DNA of 21,069 bases, taken from contig JAFGSL010000554.1 in NCBI GenBank assembly GCA_016934645.1, positions 1 to 21,069 of the forward strand. Direction: 5' to 3'. Shown here in pieces: positions 7,570 through 15,203 of the stretch. The notes under the pieces are model-generated. The model made no database searches and was not told where the DNA came from. It saw only the letters and a program-made list of their open reading frames with translations. Numbering within the stretch: position 1 is the stretch's first letter; every line of letters begins with the position of its first letter. The position numbers and the translations under genes are program-made. Source of the stretch: Anaerolineae bacterium (GTDB lineage: Bacteria > Chloroflexota > Anaerolineae > B4-G1 > SLSP01).

Positions 7570-8046
7570 ATGAAGATTCGACGCTACGAAGAGGCCGACC
7601 ACGAGCCAATAAAGGCCATTACGGCGATTTGCTTTGAAGGTGTATCCATTGACTATGGCATCGAGGTAAAATATGGTTCTATCGATGGCAAGGACTGGCG
7701 GTGGCGCAAGGTGCGCCAGATTGATGACGACATTGCTGCTAACGCGGAGGGCATCTTTGTCGCTGTTGAGGATGGCGAGGTTATCGGCTATGTGACTTCT
7801 CGCGTTGATCACGACTCGAAGATTGGTTGGATTCCGAACCTAGCCGTGCTGCCTGAGTACCAACAACGTGGGATAGGTAAGGATCTCATCGAAATGGCCT
7901 TGACCTATATGGCTGAATCCGGGATGCTCTACGCCCGCATCGAAACCCTGGCACACAACACCGTGGGACAGCATTTCTATCCCAGCATGGGATTTGAAGA
8001 GGTGGCACGGCAGATTCACTACATCATGCCGTTGGGGAAGAAGTAA
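7570..8046 (+). CDS. GNAT-family N-acetyltransferase
   Basis: This 158-residue single-domain protein has the GNAT fold order: an N-terminal IRRYEEADHEPI strand-helix, the EDGEVIGYVTSR strand pair, the acetyl-CoA loop NLAVLPEYQQRGIGKDLIEMA (Q/RxxGxG/A signature) and the late NTVGQHFYPSMGFEEV motif. The acceptor substrate is not readable. GAGGG lies 9 bases before the ATG. A lone segment rich in Asp, Lys and Trp (GSIDGKDWRWRKVRQIDDD) sits where substrate loops occur. The gene opens a plus-strand group: the epimerase-like gene begins 5 bases after its stop, so translation of the two is probably linked. Confidence 0.88.
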   Translation: MKIRRYEEADHEPIKAITAICFEGVSIDYGIEVKYGSIDGKDWRWRKVRQIDDDIAANAEGIFVAVEDGEVIGYVTSRVDHDSKIGWIPNLAVLPEYQQRGIGKDLIEMALTYMAESGMLYARIETLAHNTVGQHFYPSMGFEEVARQIHYIMPLGKK

Positions 8047-8051
8047 GAAGT

Positions 8052-9077
8052 ATGAAGCTCATACAGACGGAAGCGGAGCTAGACGAACAGCTTTCAAAGC
8101 CATCGCCGGCGGTATTGGAGGCGCTGCACGGGCTGGATAGCGACTTGCTCATCCTGGGCGCGGGGGGCAAGATGGGGCCAACGCTGGCACGGATGGCGGC
8201 GCGCACGCTGCGAGAGATAGACTCCCCCTACACAGTAGTCGGTGTCTCACGCTTCAGCCAACCAGGGATGCGCGAGCAGTTGGAGGCGTGGGGTGTGCGC
8301 ACTCTGGTATGTGACTTGCTGGATCGCGAGGCCGTCGCCGCGCTACCCGATAGCTACAACATCGTCTACATGATTGGGCAGAAATTCGGCACGACAGAGA
8401 ATGCCTCACTGACCTGGGCGATCAACACTTACGTGCCGGCTCTGGTCGCCGAACGTTTTCCCGATGCGCGGATTGTGGTCTTTTCCACCGGCAACGTATA
8501 CCCACTTACCCCTGTTGTCGAAGGCGGTTCCCAGGAAGACGATGTCCTGGAGCCATTGGGCGAGTACGCCAACTCCTGTGTTGGGAGGGAGCGCATCTTC
8601 ACGTATTTTTTGCGGCGCACCTGCATGCGCTGCGCCATCGTGCGCCTCAACTACGCGATTGCCCTTCGTTACGGCGTCCTGGTGGACATCGCTCGCCGCG
8701 TATTAGCGCGGAAGCCGGTGGACGTGACGATGGGCGCAGTCAACGTCATCTGGCAGGGAGATGCTAACGCGCAGGCTTTGGCGCTGCTAGCGCACTGTGC
8801 TTCTCCGCCGTTTGTGCTCAACGTGACCGGTCCGGAGACGGTATCCGTGCGACGTGTGGCAGAACGTTTCGGACGTAGATTCAACGTCCCAGTGACGCTA
8901 ACCGGCGAGGAGTCACCGCGGGCGCTACTCAGCCATACCGCAAAATCGCAGCAACTATTCGGTTATCCTCGCGTGACGCTCGATCAAATGATCACCTGGA
9001 CAGCAGCTTGGGTGCAGCAAGGCGGACCGTTCCTGGACAAGCCCACGCACTTTGAGATGCGAGATGGGAAGTATTGA
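8052..9077 (+). CDS. NAD(P)-binding Rossmann epimerase/dehydratase-like protein
   Basis: The protein has 341 residues. The dinucleotide loop LILGAGGKMGP lies near residues 33-43, an acidic CDLLDRE follows the third strand as in NDP-sugar epimerases, and VVFSTGNVYP supplies the Ser/Thr position. The usual YxxxK is YANSC (Y172, C176), so the catalytic Lys is replaced. I recall similar YAxSCxGRE sequences in a group of Planctomycetes and Chloroflexota proteins, so the change may be family-typical rather than damage. The reaction is unknown, and classical short-chain dehydrogenase chemistry is doubtful. It lies 5 bases after the GNAT gene and 3 bases before the DapA-family gene, which suggests a shared pathway. 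The ribosome site is weak (AAGAAG). Confidence 0.82.
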   Translation: MKLIQTEAELDEQLSKPSPAVLEALHGLDSDLLILGAGGKMGPTLARMAARTLREIDSPYTVVGVSRFSQPGMREQLEAWGVRTLVCDLLDREAVAALPDSYNIVYMIGQKFGTTENASLTWAINTYVPALVAERFPDARIVVFSTGNVYPLTPVVEGGSQEDDVLEPLGEYANSCVGRERIFTYFLRRTCMRCAIVRLNYAIALRYGVLVDIARRVLARKPVDVTMGAVNVIWQGDANAQALALLAHCASPPFVLNVTGPETVSVRRVAERFGRRFNVPVTLTGEESPRALLSHTAKSQQLFGYPRVTLDQMITWTAAWVQQGGPFLDKPTHFEMRDGKY

Positions 9078-9080
9078 GGA

Positions 9081-10169
9081 ATGACAAATGGTGAGTGGGA
9101 GTATGGGAGTGTGGGGGGATTGACGGAGAAGCTGAGAAAGTTATTAAGGGGTGGGACGGTAATTCCGGCACACCCCTTAGCACTGACGGCGGAACGCAAG
9201 CTTGATGAGCAGCATCAGGCGGCCTTAACCCGTTATTACTGTGCTGCCGGGGCAGGCGGGATCGCCGTAGGCGTGCATACGACACAGTTCGAGATCCGTG
9301 AGCCGCGCTATGGGCTGTTGGAACCGGTGCTGGCGCTAGCGTCGGAAACGGCAGTTGCTGCGCTCCAGGACAATCCGCGCCCGTTCATCAAGGTTGCCGG
9401 CCTGTGCGGTGATACTCGCCAGGCACTTCGGGAGGCGGAGCTGGCCCTGTCGCTGGGCTACCATGCTGGGTTGTTGAGCCTGGCGGCGTTCAAGGATGCC
9501 GCGGATGCGGATCTTCTGGTACATTGCCGCCATGTCGCTGAGGTGATGCCCGTCTTCGGCTTCTATCTGCAACCAGCGGTAGGTGGACGTGTGCTCAGCT
9601 ACACCTTCTGGCGGCAGTTTACCGAAATCCCCAACGTGGTGGCGATCAAAATAGCGCCTTTCAACCGTTACCAAACACTGGATGTGGTGCGCGCTGTGAG
9701 CGACGCCGGGCGCGCGTCTGACATCGCGCTATACACCGGCAACGATGACAACATCATCGCCGATTTGCTGACCGAGTTTGACGTGGGGACGGGGGAACCG
9801 GTGCGCATCGTCGGGGGATTGCTGGGCCAGCGGGCTGTGTGGACGCATACAGCAGTGAGGATGCTGCACGACATTCAATCACAGCGTGCTACCGGAACCT
9901 TGGACGCGGCTGCTTGGCTCCGGCTTGGCGCACAGCTTACGGATGCCAACGCAGCAATCTTCGACGCGGCACATGGTTTCCGGGGTTGCATCCCCGGCAT
10001 CCACGAAATACTGCGCCACCAAGGGCTGATGCGGGGAAGGTGGTGCCTCGATCCAGCGCTGGATATATCGTCAGGACAGCAGGCAGAGATTGAGCGTGTG
10101 TACCGGTCGTATCCACATCTCAACGATGATGCGTTTGTGCGTGAGCATTTGGATGGATGGTTGCGGTGA
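9081..10169 (+). CDS. Dihydrodipicolinate synthase (DapA)-family lyase/aldolase
   Basis: A 362-residue (beta/alpha)8 protein. The TT pair in GVHTTQFEI corresponds to the DapA threonine motif. Y162 (in FGFYLQP) and the Schiff-base K190 (in VAIKIAPF) are 28 residues apart, the same spacing as Tyr133 and Lys161 of E. coli DapA. The family uses pyruvate-type Schiff-base chemistry in lysine synthesis, sialic-acid breakdown or keto-deoxy sugar-acid cleavage. The context (epimerase-like gene 3 bases upstream, no lysine genes) argues for a catabolic or unknown role rather than lysine synthesis. Compared with DapA (~290 aa) it is longer, with an extended C-terminus (RGCIPGIHEIL...). Start ATG 9081 has GGGAAG 9 bases upstream; the first ~15 residues are low-complexity and the true start could be slightly internal. 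Confidence 0.85.
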   Translation: MTNGEWEYGSVGGLTEKLRKLLRGGTVIPAHPLALTAERKLDEQHQAALTRYYCAAGAGGIAVGVHTTQFEIREPRYGLLEPVLALASETAVAALQDNPRPFIKVAGLCGDTRQALREAELALSLGYHAGLLSLAAFKDAADADLLVHCRHVAEVMPVFGFYLQPAVGGRVLSYTFWRQFTEIPNVVAIKIAPFNRYQTLDVVRAVSDAGRASDIALYTGNDDNIIADLLTEFDVGTGEPVRIVGGLLGQRAVWTHTAVRMLHDIQSQRATGTLDAAAWLRLGAQLTDANAAIFDAAHGFRGCIPGIHEILRHQGLMRGRWCLDPALDISSGQQAEIERVYRSYPHLNDDAFVREHLDGWLR

Positions 10170-11425
10170 AAGGATCAAATCTCAACGTAAAGTTTCTATC
10201 TCTAGGACTGGTCGTTATCCTCGTCGCGGGTTGTACGCAGGCCACGGCAATACCAACGCGCACACCAACACATAGCCCCACGCCAAAACCAACACCAACA
10301 CTGACATGGACACCAAAACCGACACTAACGCCGACTCCCACACTGACGTCAACGCCGACGCCGACATTCACACCAACGCCCAGCCCAACACCGACGCCGA
10401 TCCCTTTCTGGGACACGAGAACGTCCACTCCCGAAGAACAGGGCGTAGACTCGATGGTGTTGGTCAGGATGTTCGACTATATCGCGGCCCAAGAGGCCGA
10501 GGTTCACAGCGTGATCATCGTGCGTAACGGGTATCTGGTGACGGAAGCATACTATCACCCGTACAATCAGGATCGTGCGCACAGGCTGACTTCGTGCACC
10601 AAGAGCTTTCTCTCCGCGCTGGTCGGTATCGCAGTCAAAGAGGGACTTCTCGACCTCGATGCCAAGGCCCTGGACTTTTTCCCCGGGTACACGATTGCGA
10701 ACGACAGCCCGCTCAAGCGCGAGATCACGGTTGAACACTTGTTGTTGATGCGATCCGGCCTGGACTGGCCCGAGTCATCCGTCTCCTACAGCTCCGGCAA
10801 CAACATCCTGCGACAGATGATGAACAGCCAGGACTGGGTACAGTTTGTGCTTGATCGCCCTATGGTAGTCGCGCCGGGGAGCGTGTTCAACTACAGCACC
10901 GGTGATTCACAGATCTTGGGTGCAGTGCTGAAGCAAGCCACAGGGGTGACGATACAGGACTTTGCACGGACACGTCTTTTCGAGCCACTGCATATTCTGC
11001 CCAGGCAATGGTATTGGACATCCACACCAGAGGGCGTTGCCTTTGCCGGTGGCGGCCTTCATCTGACGCCACGCGCAATGGCCCGGTTTGGTTACCTCTA
11101 CCTGAAAGGCGGCACATGGAACGGGAAACGAATCGTCCCGGCGGAATGGATTGAAGCCTCCGTTGCGCCACCTACCTATGGCTACCACTGGTGGCGACTC
11201 AGTAACGGCGGCTATGCAGCACTCGGATATGGCGGACAGCGAGTCGCTGTCGTGCCTTCCCTTAACCTGATTGTCGTTATAACCGGTGATTTCCCCGGCA
11301 CGACGTCGCGTTATCTTGTGGACGCGTTTGTCGTCCCTGCGGCCCGATCATCTGAGCCACTACCTGCAAACCCAGAGGCGCTAGCGCTGTTGGAATCTCG
11401 CATAGGCGAGGCCGGGCAACCCTAG
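10157..11425 (+). CDS. Lipoprotein serine hydrolase of the beta-lactamase/penicillin-binding (class C-like) fold
   Basis: An N-terminal hydrophobic segment ends in the lipobox LVAGC (Cys26), so the protein is probably lipid-anchored outside the membrane. Then come a ~55-residue Thr-Pro linker and the hydrolase domain. The nucleophile motif is SCTK (S146, K149); the second motif is YST (Y246) in FNYSTGD. A late GYGGQRVAVVPS takes the place of the KTG/HxG strand. Such proteins are esterases, D-aminopeptidases or DD-carboxypeptidase-like enzymes; true beta-lactamase activity is not implied. ATG 10157 overlaps the end of the DapA-family gene. GTG at 10166, overlapping the TGA in a GTGA, is an equally likely start and indicates translational coupling. 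It is the last gene of the 7570-11425 group. Confidence 0.88.
   Translation: MVAVKGSNLNVKFLSLGLVVILVAGCTQATAIPTRTPTHSPTPKPTPTLTWTPKPTLTPTPTLTSTPTPTFTPTPSPTPTPIPFWDTRTSTPEEQGVDSMVLVRMFDYIAAQEAEVHSVIIVRNGYLVTEAYYHPYNQDRAHRLTSCTKSFLSALVGIAVKEGLLDLDAKALDFFPGYTIANDSPLKREITVEHLLLMRSGLDWPESSVSYSSGNNILRQMMNSQDWVQFVLDRPMVVAPGSVFNYSTGDSQILGAVLKQATGVTIQDFARTRLFEPLHILPRQWYWTSTPEGVAFAGGGLHLTPRAMARFGYLYLKGGTWNGKRIVPAEWIEASVAPPTYGYHWWRLSNGGYAALGYGGQRVAVVPSLNLIVVITGDFPGTTSRYLVDAFVVPAARSSEPLPANPEALALLESRIGEAGQP
10253..10407 (+). repeat. Thr-Pro tandem linker (degenerate ACNCCN repeats)
   Basis: Inside the lipoprotein gene, codons alternate Thr and Pro (TPTHSPTPKPTPT, TPTPTFTPTPS), giving a low-complexity DNA tract of ACN-CCN units with several lysine, tryptophan and phenylalanine interruptions. 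Such linkers hold an exposed domain away from the membrane anchor and are common in Chloroflexota surface proteins. Third-base variation is high, so the tract is kept at the protein level rather than being a recent DNA expansion. Confidence 0.8.
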
Positions 11426-11485
11426 CAAATGGGGATATCAATGCTATCCACATCGCATTAAACTGACAAAACTGGAGGAGGAATT

Positions 11486-12787
11486 ATGGAACGCATATAT
11501 GGAGCCGAACTCGGAAAATACGCAGGCCAGAAAGTAAAGGTGGTGGGATGGGTGCACAACTTACGAAAACTGGGGAAGGTCAATTTCCTGACCGTGCGTG
11601 ACGTATCGGGGATATTCCAGGTATTTTTGACAAAAGCCGAAGCCACACAACTGGATGATTTATTGCCGGAAAGTGTTATTGAAATTATAGGGGATGTCAT
11701 TGCTGAACCACAAGCTTCTGGGGGCTATGAAATACATCATCCTGAGATCTCGGTGTTGTCCCGTGTTTCGGAAGGCCTGCCCTTTTCGCTGAATCAGCCC
11801 ATACTCAAGGCTCATCTCGATACATTTCTCGATTATGCACCATTTGGACTGAGATATCCAACGAAAAGGGCGCTTTTCCGGCTATCCGCAGGGATTATGC
11901 AAGGGTTTCGCAGCTACCTTGATCAGGCAGGATTTACAGAAATTGCCACACCCAAGCTGGTAGAATCCGCCACCGAAAGTGGCGCCAATGTTTTTGCCGT
12001 CAACTACTTCGATCGTCCGGCCTACCTGGCACAAAGCCCGCAGTTCTACAAACAGATCATGGTAGGGGTGTTCGAAAAGGTATACGAAGTCGCCCCAGTT
12101 TTCCGCGCCGAACCGCATGCGACAACTCGCCATCTCAACGAATACGTCAGTATGGATGCCGAGATGGGTTTCATCAAGGACCACTTCGACGTCATGGCAC
12201 TCTTAAGCCAGGTCATCAAAGCCATCCTCGAACATCTACAAGAGAATTATGCAGCCGAACTGGATATGCTTGAAGTCGAAATGCCCTCCATCCCCGATGT
12301 ATTTCCGCACATCCATTTCCCTGAAGCTCAAGAGCTAATTTATCAGCAGCACCAAGAAGACTGCCGAGGTGAACCTGACTTAGCCCCCCAGCACGAACAT
12401 TGGTTGGGCGAATGGGCAAGGAAAGAGTACCAATCCGATTTTATTTTTGTGACAGGGTATCCGATGAAAAAGCGCCCGTTTTACACATATCCCGATCCTG
12501 AAGATCCCACCTACTCCAACAGCTTTGACCTGCTATTTAGAGGGACAGAATTGGTCACAGGCGGCCAAAGACTGCATTTATACGAGGATTACTTGCGGGC
12601 CTTAAAACAACAGGGCGTTTCCGATTTGACGCTATTCGAGGGGTATCTGCAGGCTTTTAGATACGGTATGCCGCCGCATGGAGGATTTGCGATCGGTTTA
12701 GAGAGATTCTTGATGAAGTTAACGGGAGCTTCGAACCTCCGGGAAACAGTCTTGTTCCCGCGTGATATAACCCGACTATCTCCTTAA
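11486..12787 (+). CDS. aspS: Aspartyl-tRNA synthetase, archaeal type, probably non-discriminating
   Basis: This 433-residue class II synthetase has an N-terminal OB-fold (VKVVGWVHNLRKLGKVNFLTVRD). Motif 2 is VYEVAPVFRAEPHATTRHLNEYVSMDAEM and motif 3 GGFAIGLERFLMKLTG. The length and the QSPQFYKQ...TTRHLNE and LFPRD patterns match archaeal/eukaryotic-type AspRS rather than the ~590-residue bacterial type. His24 in the anticodon-binding GWVHN replaces the Trp seen in discriminating archaeal enzymes. That suggests charging of both tRNA-Asp and tRNA-Asn, with Asp-tRNA-Asn then amidated by GatCAB. The start ATG 11486 has GGAGGAGG 6 bases upstream. A second, degenerate copy of its motif 3 DNA lies at 19251-19312. 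Confidence 0.87.
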   Translation: MERIYGAELGKYAGQKVKVVGWVHNLRKLGKVNFLTVRDVSGIFQVFLTKAEATQLDDLLPESVIEIIGDVIAEPQASGGYEIHHPEISVLSRVSEGLPFSLNQPILKAHLDTFLDYAPFGLRYPTKRALFRLSAGIMQGFRSYLDQAGFTEIATPKLVESATESGANVFAVNYFDRPAYLAQSPQFYKQIMVGVFEKVYEVAPVFRAEPHATTRHLNEYVSMDAEMGFIKDHFDVMALLSQVIKAILEHLQENYAAELDMLEVEMPSIPDVFPHIHFPEAQELIYQQHQEDCRGEPDLAPQHEHWLGEWARKEYQSDFIFVTGYPMKKRPFYTYPDPEDPTYSNSFDLLFRGTELVTGGQRLHLYEDYLRALKQQGVSDLTLFEGYLQAFRYGMPPHGGFAIGLERFLMKLTGASNLRETVLFPRDITRLSP

Positions 12788-12823
12788 ATACGAGTTTTTA
12801 TGAACCTTAAAGAGGGAAAAGAT

Positions 12824-14914
12824 ATGAAGATTCAAAGGTTCCGCGTTGTAGCAGCTTTGATGTCGAGCCTGGGCCTGCTGGTTCTCGTCGTGGTTGCCCT
12901 ATCCATCGCGTCTGCGCCATCTATCTTGCACGCATCACCTTTGGCTCAGGTAGACAACCCGTGTGGTTATGTATTTCACATCGTTCCCGATGTATTTCCT
13001 CCTGAACTCTGTGGCACCCGATTCTTTACGGTACCCGAGGAATTACAGCCAGCGTTAGGGGATCTCTATGTGGCGCCTGATGGCACGGACGTTGGCACCT
13101 GCACCGACAGCGATTTCCCTTGTCGAACCGTGCAATACGCAGTGGACCAGGCCAGCGAGGGCAGCGTCATCAAGGTGGCATCCGGCATCTACACGGATCT
13201 GAACGCGCGCGCTCGTAACGACCTGACAAACACGGGGATCGTTACGCAGGTGGCTTATATCAGTAAATCGGTGACCCTCCGGGGTGGCTATGTCCCCACC
13301 AACTGGTATGTGTCCAATCCTATATCCTACCCTACCACGCTCGATGCGCAGGGACAGGGACGCGTGTTCTACATCACGGGCGCAGACGCGCTGGGGGCAG
13401 GCATCAGCCCAACTCTTGAGGGGTTAACCATCACCGGCGGAGATTCGGCCGGACTGGGGGGTGGACCGTCGGGGGAGACTGGCGGCGGGGTCTATGCCAT
13501 CAGCGCCTCGGTGATGCTCAGTGGGTGTCAGGTGGTATTCAACACGGCCAACCAATTCATACCGTACGGCGGCGACGGCGGTGGGATATATCTCATATAC
13601 AGCCCCAACGCTATGTTGATCGCTAACACTATCCGGGATAACGAGGCCTGGTTTGGGGGCGGGGTCTACATATATGCCAGCGACAACGCCACCCTGATCA
13701 GCAACACCGTCCTGGATAACCTAGCCCACGGATGGTATGGCGCAGGCGGGGGTGGGATCCTCCTGCGAGAGAGCGCCAATGTTATGTTGAGTGGGAACAC
13801 CATCCAGGGCAATGCGACCCAAATTGGCGGTGGCGTCTTGCTGCTGGGCAGCGACAACGCTACACTGAAAGGCAATACGATACTCAGTAACACGGCCTTC
13901 GGCAGTCATATATTTCTCGAAGGGGGTGGTGGGGTCTCCGTGCGGGGTAGCGATGGCGTGGCCCTGATTCGCAACATTATCCGGGGCAACGAGAGCACGT
14001 GGGGCGGCGGCATCTGCCTGGTGGACAGTCGGCATGGCATGTTGGACAACAACGTCATCGCCGACAACCAGTGGGGCGGCGGTGTCCTTGTGGCGGACAG
14101 CACGGTTCACTTACGCCACACGACGCTGGCCCGCAATCGCGGTGAAAATGGATTCTATGGATTCTATATTACCGGTCTGTCAGGCTATAGCACCGTAGCC
14201 CTGACCAACACTATTCTGGTGAGCCACACAGCGGGTATCAGCATCACGGCAGGCAGTACCGCCACGCTGGAGGCTACGCTATGGGGCGCGGGGGTCTGGG
14301 CTAACACTGCTGACTATGGAGGTTCGGGTACGATCATCACCGGCACGTCCGCCCTTAATATATGGGGCGACCCAGCCTTTATGAACCCCGATGCAGGTGA
14401 CTATCACATCAACGCTGCCAGTGCGGCGGTAAACGCTGGCGTAGACACGGGCGTGCTTGAGGACATTGATGGTGAGCCGCGCACCGATGGTCATCCCGAC
14501 ATTGGCGTGGACGAAGTCCAAAGTGTGCTGAGTGTCACCAAGTGGGCCTATCCCAGCACGGTGGAGGCTGGTGAACGCCTGACCTATACTATCCGTATCA
14601 CAAATACCGGCAATACTGACCTGCACGCGGTGATCACCGATACCCTGCCCTTGTCTGTCACCCTTGGGGGAACGCCTGGTGGAACAATCATGTTACCCGA
14701 TGGAAGGATGGGGATCACTTGGACGGCATCTATCCCCGCGCCTGGGAGTGTATGGATGGAAACGCTTGTCGTCACCGTAGCTATGGGGTACTCCGGCCCA
14801 TTGACCAACGTGGTCAACGTCGCCACTGAGGAGGGCGCGACGGGCATAGATACCGAGACCGTTGACGTAATTACCCGGTGTTCTGTTTATCTACCCCTCG
14901 TTCTGAGGAACTAA
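12824..14914 (+). CDS. Secreted parallel beta-helix protein with a DUF11-like domain and YLPLVLRN tail
   Basis: ATG 12824 (AGAGGG 8 bases upstream) starts a typical signal peptide (MKIQRFRVV, a hydrophobic core and a likely cleavage near ILHASPLA). Residues ~75-100 (YVAPDGTDVGTCTDSDFPC) form the usual cap of choice-of-anchor/pectate-lyase-like proteins. At least seven beta-helix rungs follow, recognisable as GGGxY/L...SDNATLxxNTIxxN. A DUF11-type domain (LSVTKWAYPSTVEAGERLTYTI) precedes the terminal CSVYLPLVLRN. That ending is widespread in Chloroflexota exoproteins and probably directs sorting or surface attachment. No catalytic residues of polysaccharide lyases are obvious, so adhesion or matrix binding is as likely as enzyme activity. 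An upstream in-frame ATG at 12800 has no good ribosome site. Confidence 0.85.
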   Translation: MKIQRFRVVAALMSSLGLLVLVVVALSIASAPSILHASPLAQVDNPCGYVFHIVPDVFPPELCGTRFFTVPEELQPALGDLYVAPDGTDVGTCTDSDFPCRTVQYAVDQASEGSVIKVASGIYTDLNARARNDLTNTGIVTQVAYISKSVTLRGGYVPTNWYVSNPISYPTTLDAQGQGRVFYITGADALGAGISPTLEGLTITGGDSAGLGGGPSGETGGGVYAISASVMLSGCQVVFNTANQFIPYGGDGGGIYLIYSPNAMLIANTIRDNEAWFGGGVYIYASDNATLISNTVLDNLAHGWYGAGGGGILLRESANVMLSGNTIQGNATQIGGGVLLLGSDNATLKGNTILSNTAFGSHIFLEGGGGVSVRGSDGVALIRNIIRGNESTWGGGICLVDSRHGMLDNNVIADNQWGGGVLVADSTVHLRHTTLARNRGENGFYGFYITGLSGYSTVALTNTILVSHTAGISITAGSTATLEATLWGAGVWANTADYGGSGTIITGTSALNIWGDPAFMNPDAGDYHINAASAAVNAGVDTGVLEDIDGEPRTDGHPDIGVDEVQSVLSVTKWAYPSTVEAGERLTYTIRITNTGNTDLHAVITDTLPLSVTLGGTPGGTIMLPDGRMGITWTASIPAPGSVWMETLVVTVAMGYSGPLTNVVNVATEEGATGIDTETVDVITRCSVYLPLVLRN

Positions 14915-14999
14915 TTGCGCCTAAAGGTGCGGGGTCGACCCTCTCTTGTGAAAATTAGTGTTTGGGGTTTTGGGACAGCCCTCATCTTCAGGTCAGTAG

Positions 15000-15028
15000 T
15001 TGATATTTGCAGCGTTTTGGGATATAGT
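15000..15028 (+). promoter_or_regulatory. Strong candidate promoter of the cyclase gene
   Basis: TTGATA (15000-15005), a 17-base spacer and TATAGT (15023-15028) form a good sigma70-like promoter, giving a ~170-base leader before the GTG start at 15204. The rest of the 289-base gap 14915-15203 holds a direct repeat (15116-15136) and no convincing gene. A small GCGCC/GGTGC hairpin directly after the beta-helix stop (about 14917-14930) lacks a T-run. Confidence 0.55.
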
Positions 15029-15115
15029 CAGAGTAGGTAATGCGAACATTGCATTGCCGGTACGGTGATGTCAGGGTTACAACGTTCTCACTGAGAGCCC
15101 CTTCTTTCTCCCTTC

Positions 15116-15136
15116 TGCGACGTATATGCGACGTAT
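15116..15136. repeat. Two direct copies of TGCGACGTAT, 11-bp period, upstream of the cyclase gene
   Basis: Identical 10-mers lie at 15116-15125 and 15127-15136. The 11-base period puts both on nearly the same face of the helix, as in a two-site regulator target. They are about 80 bases downstream of the predicted transcription start, so a bound protein would act as a roadblock or the repeat would be part of the leader RNA. Confidence 0.5.
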
Positions 15137-15203
15137 CGGAGAGGTGATTTGTGAGAAATGACCATGACAGGAGGTCGGCCTTTTAGGTAAAGGGGGCTAT
15201 ACT

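Noticed and set aside
9081..9170. G-rich purine tract at the start of the DapA-family gene as a quadruplex
   Set aside because: The G-runs are mostly of two or three bases with irregular spacing and do not form four clear runs.
15151..15186. An 11-codon leader peptide gene before the cyclase
   Set aside because: GTG with GGAGAGG upstream is suggestive, but the peptide has no informative content and such frames occur by chance; kept only as part of a finding.
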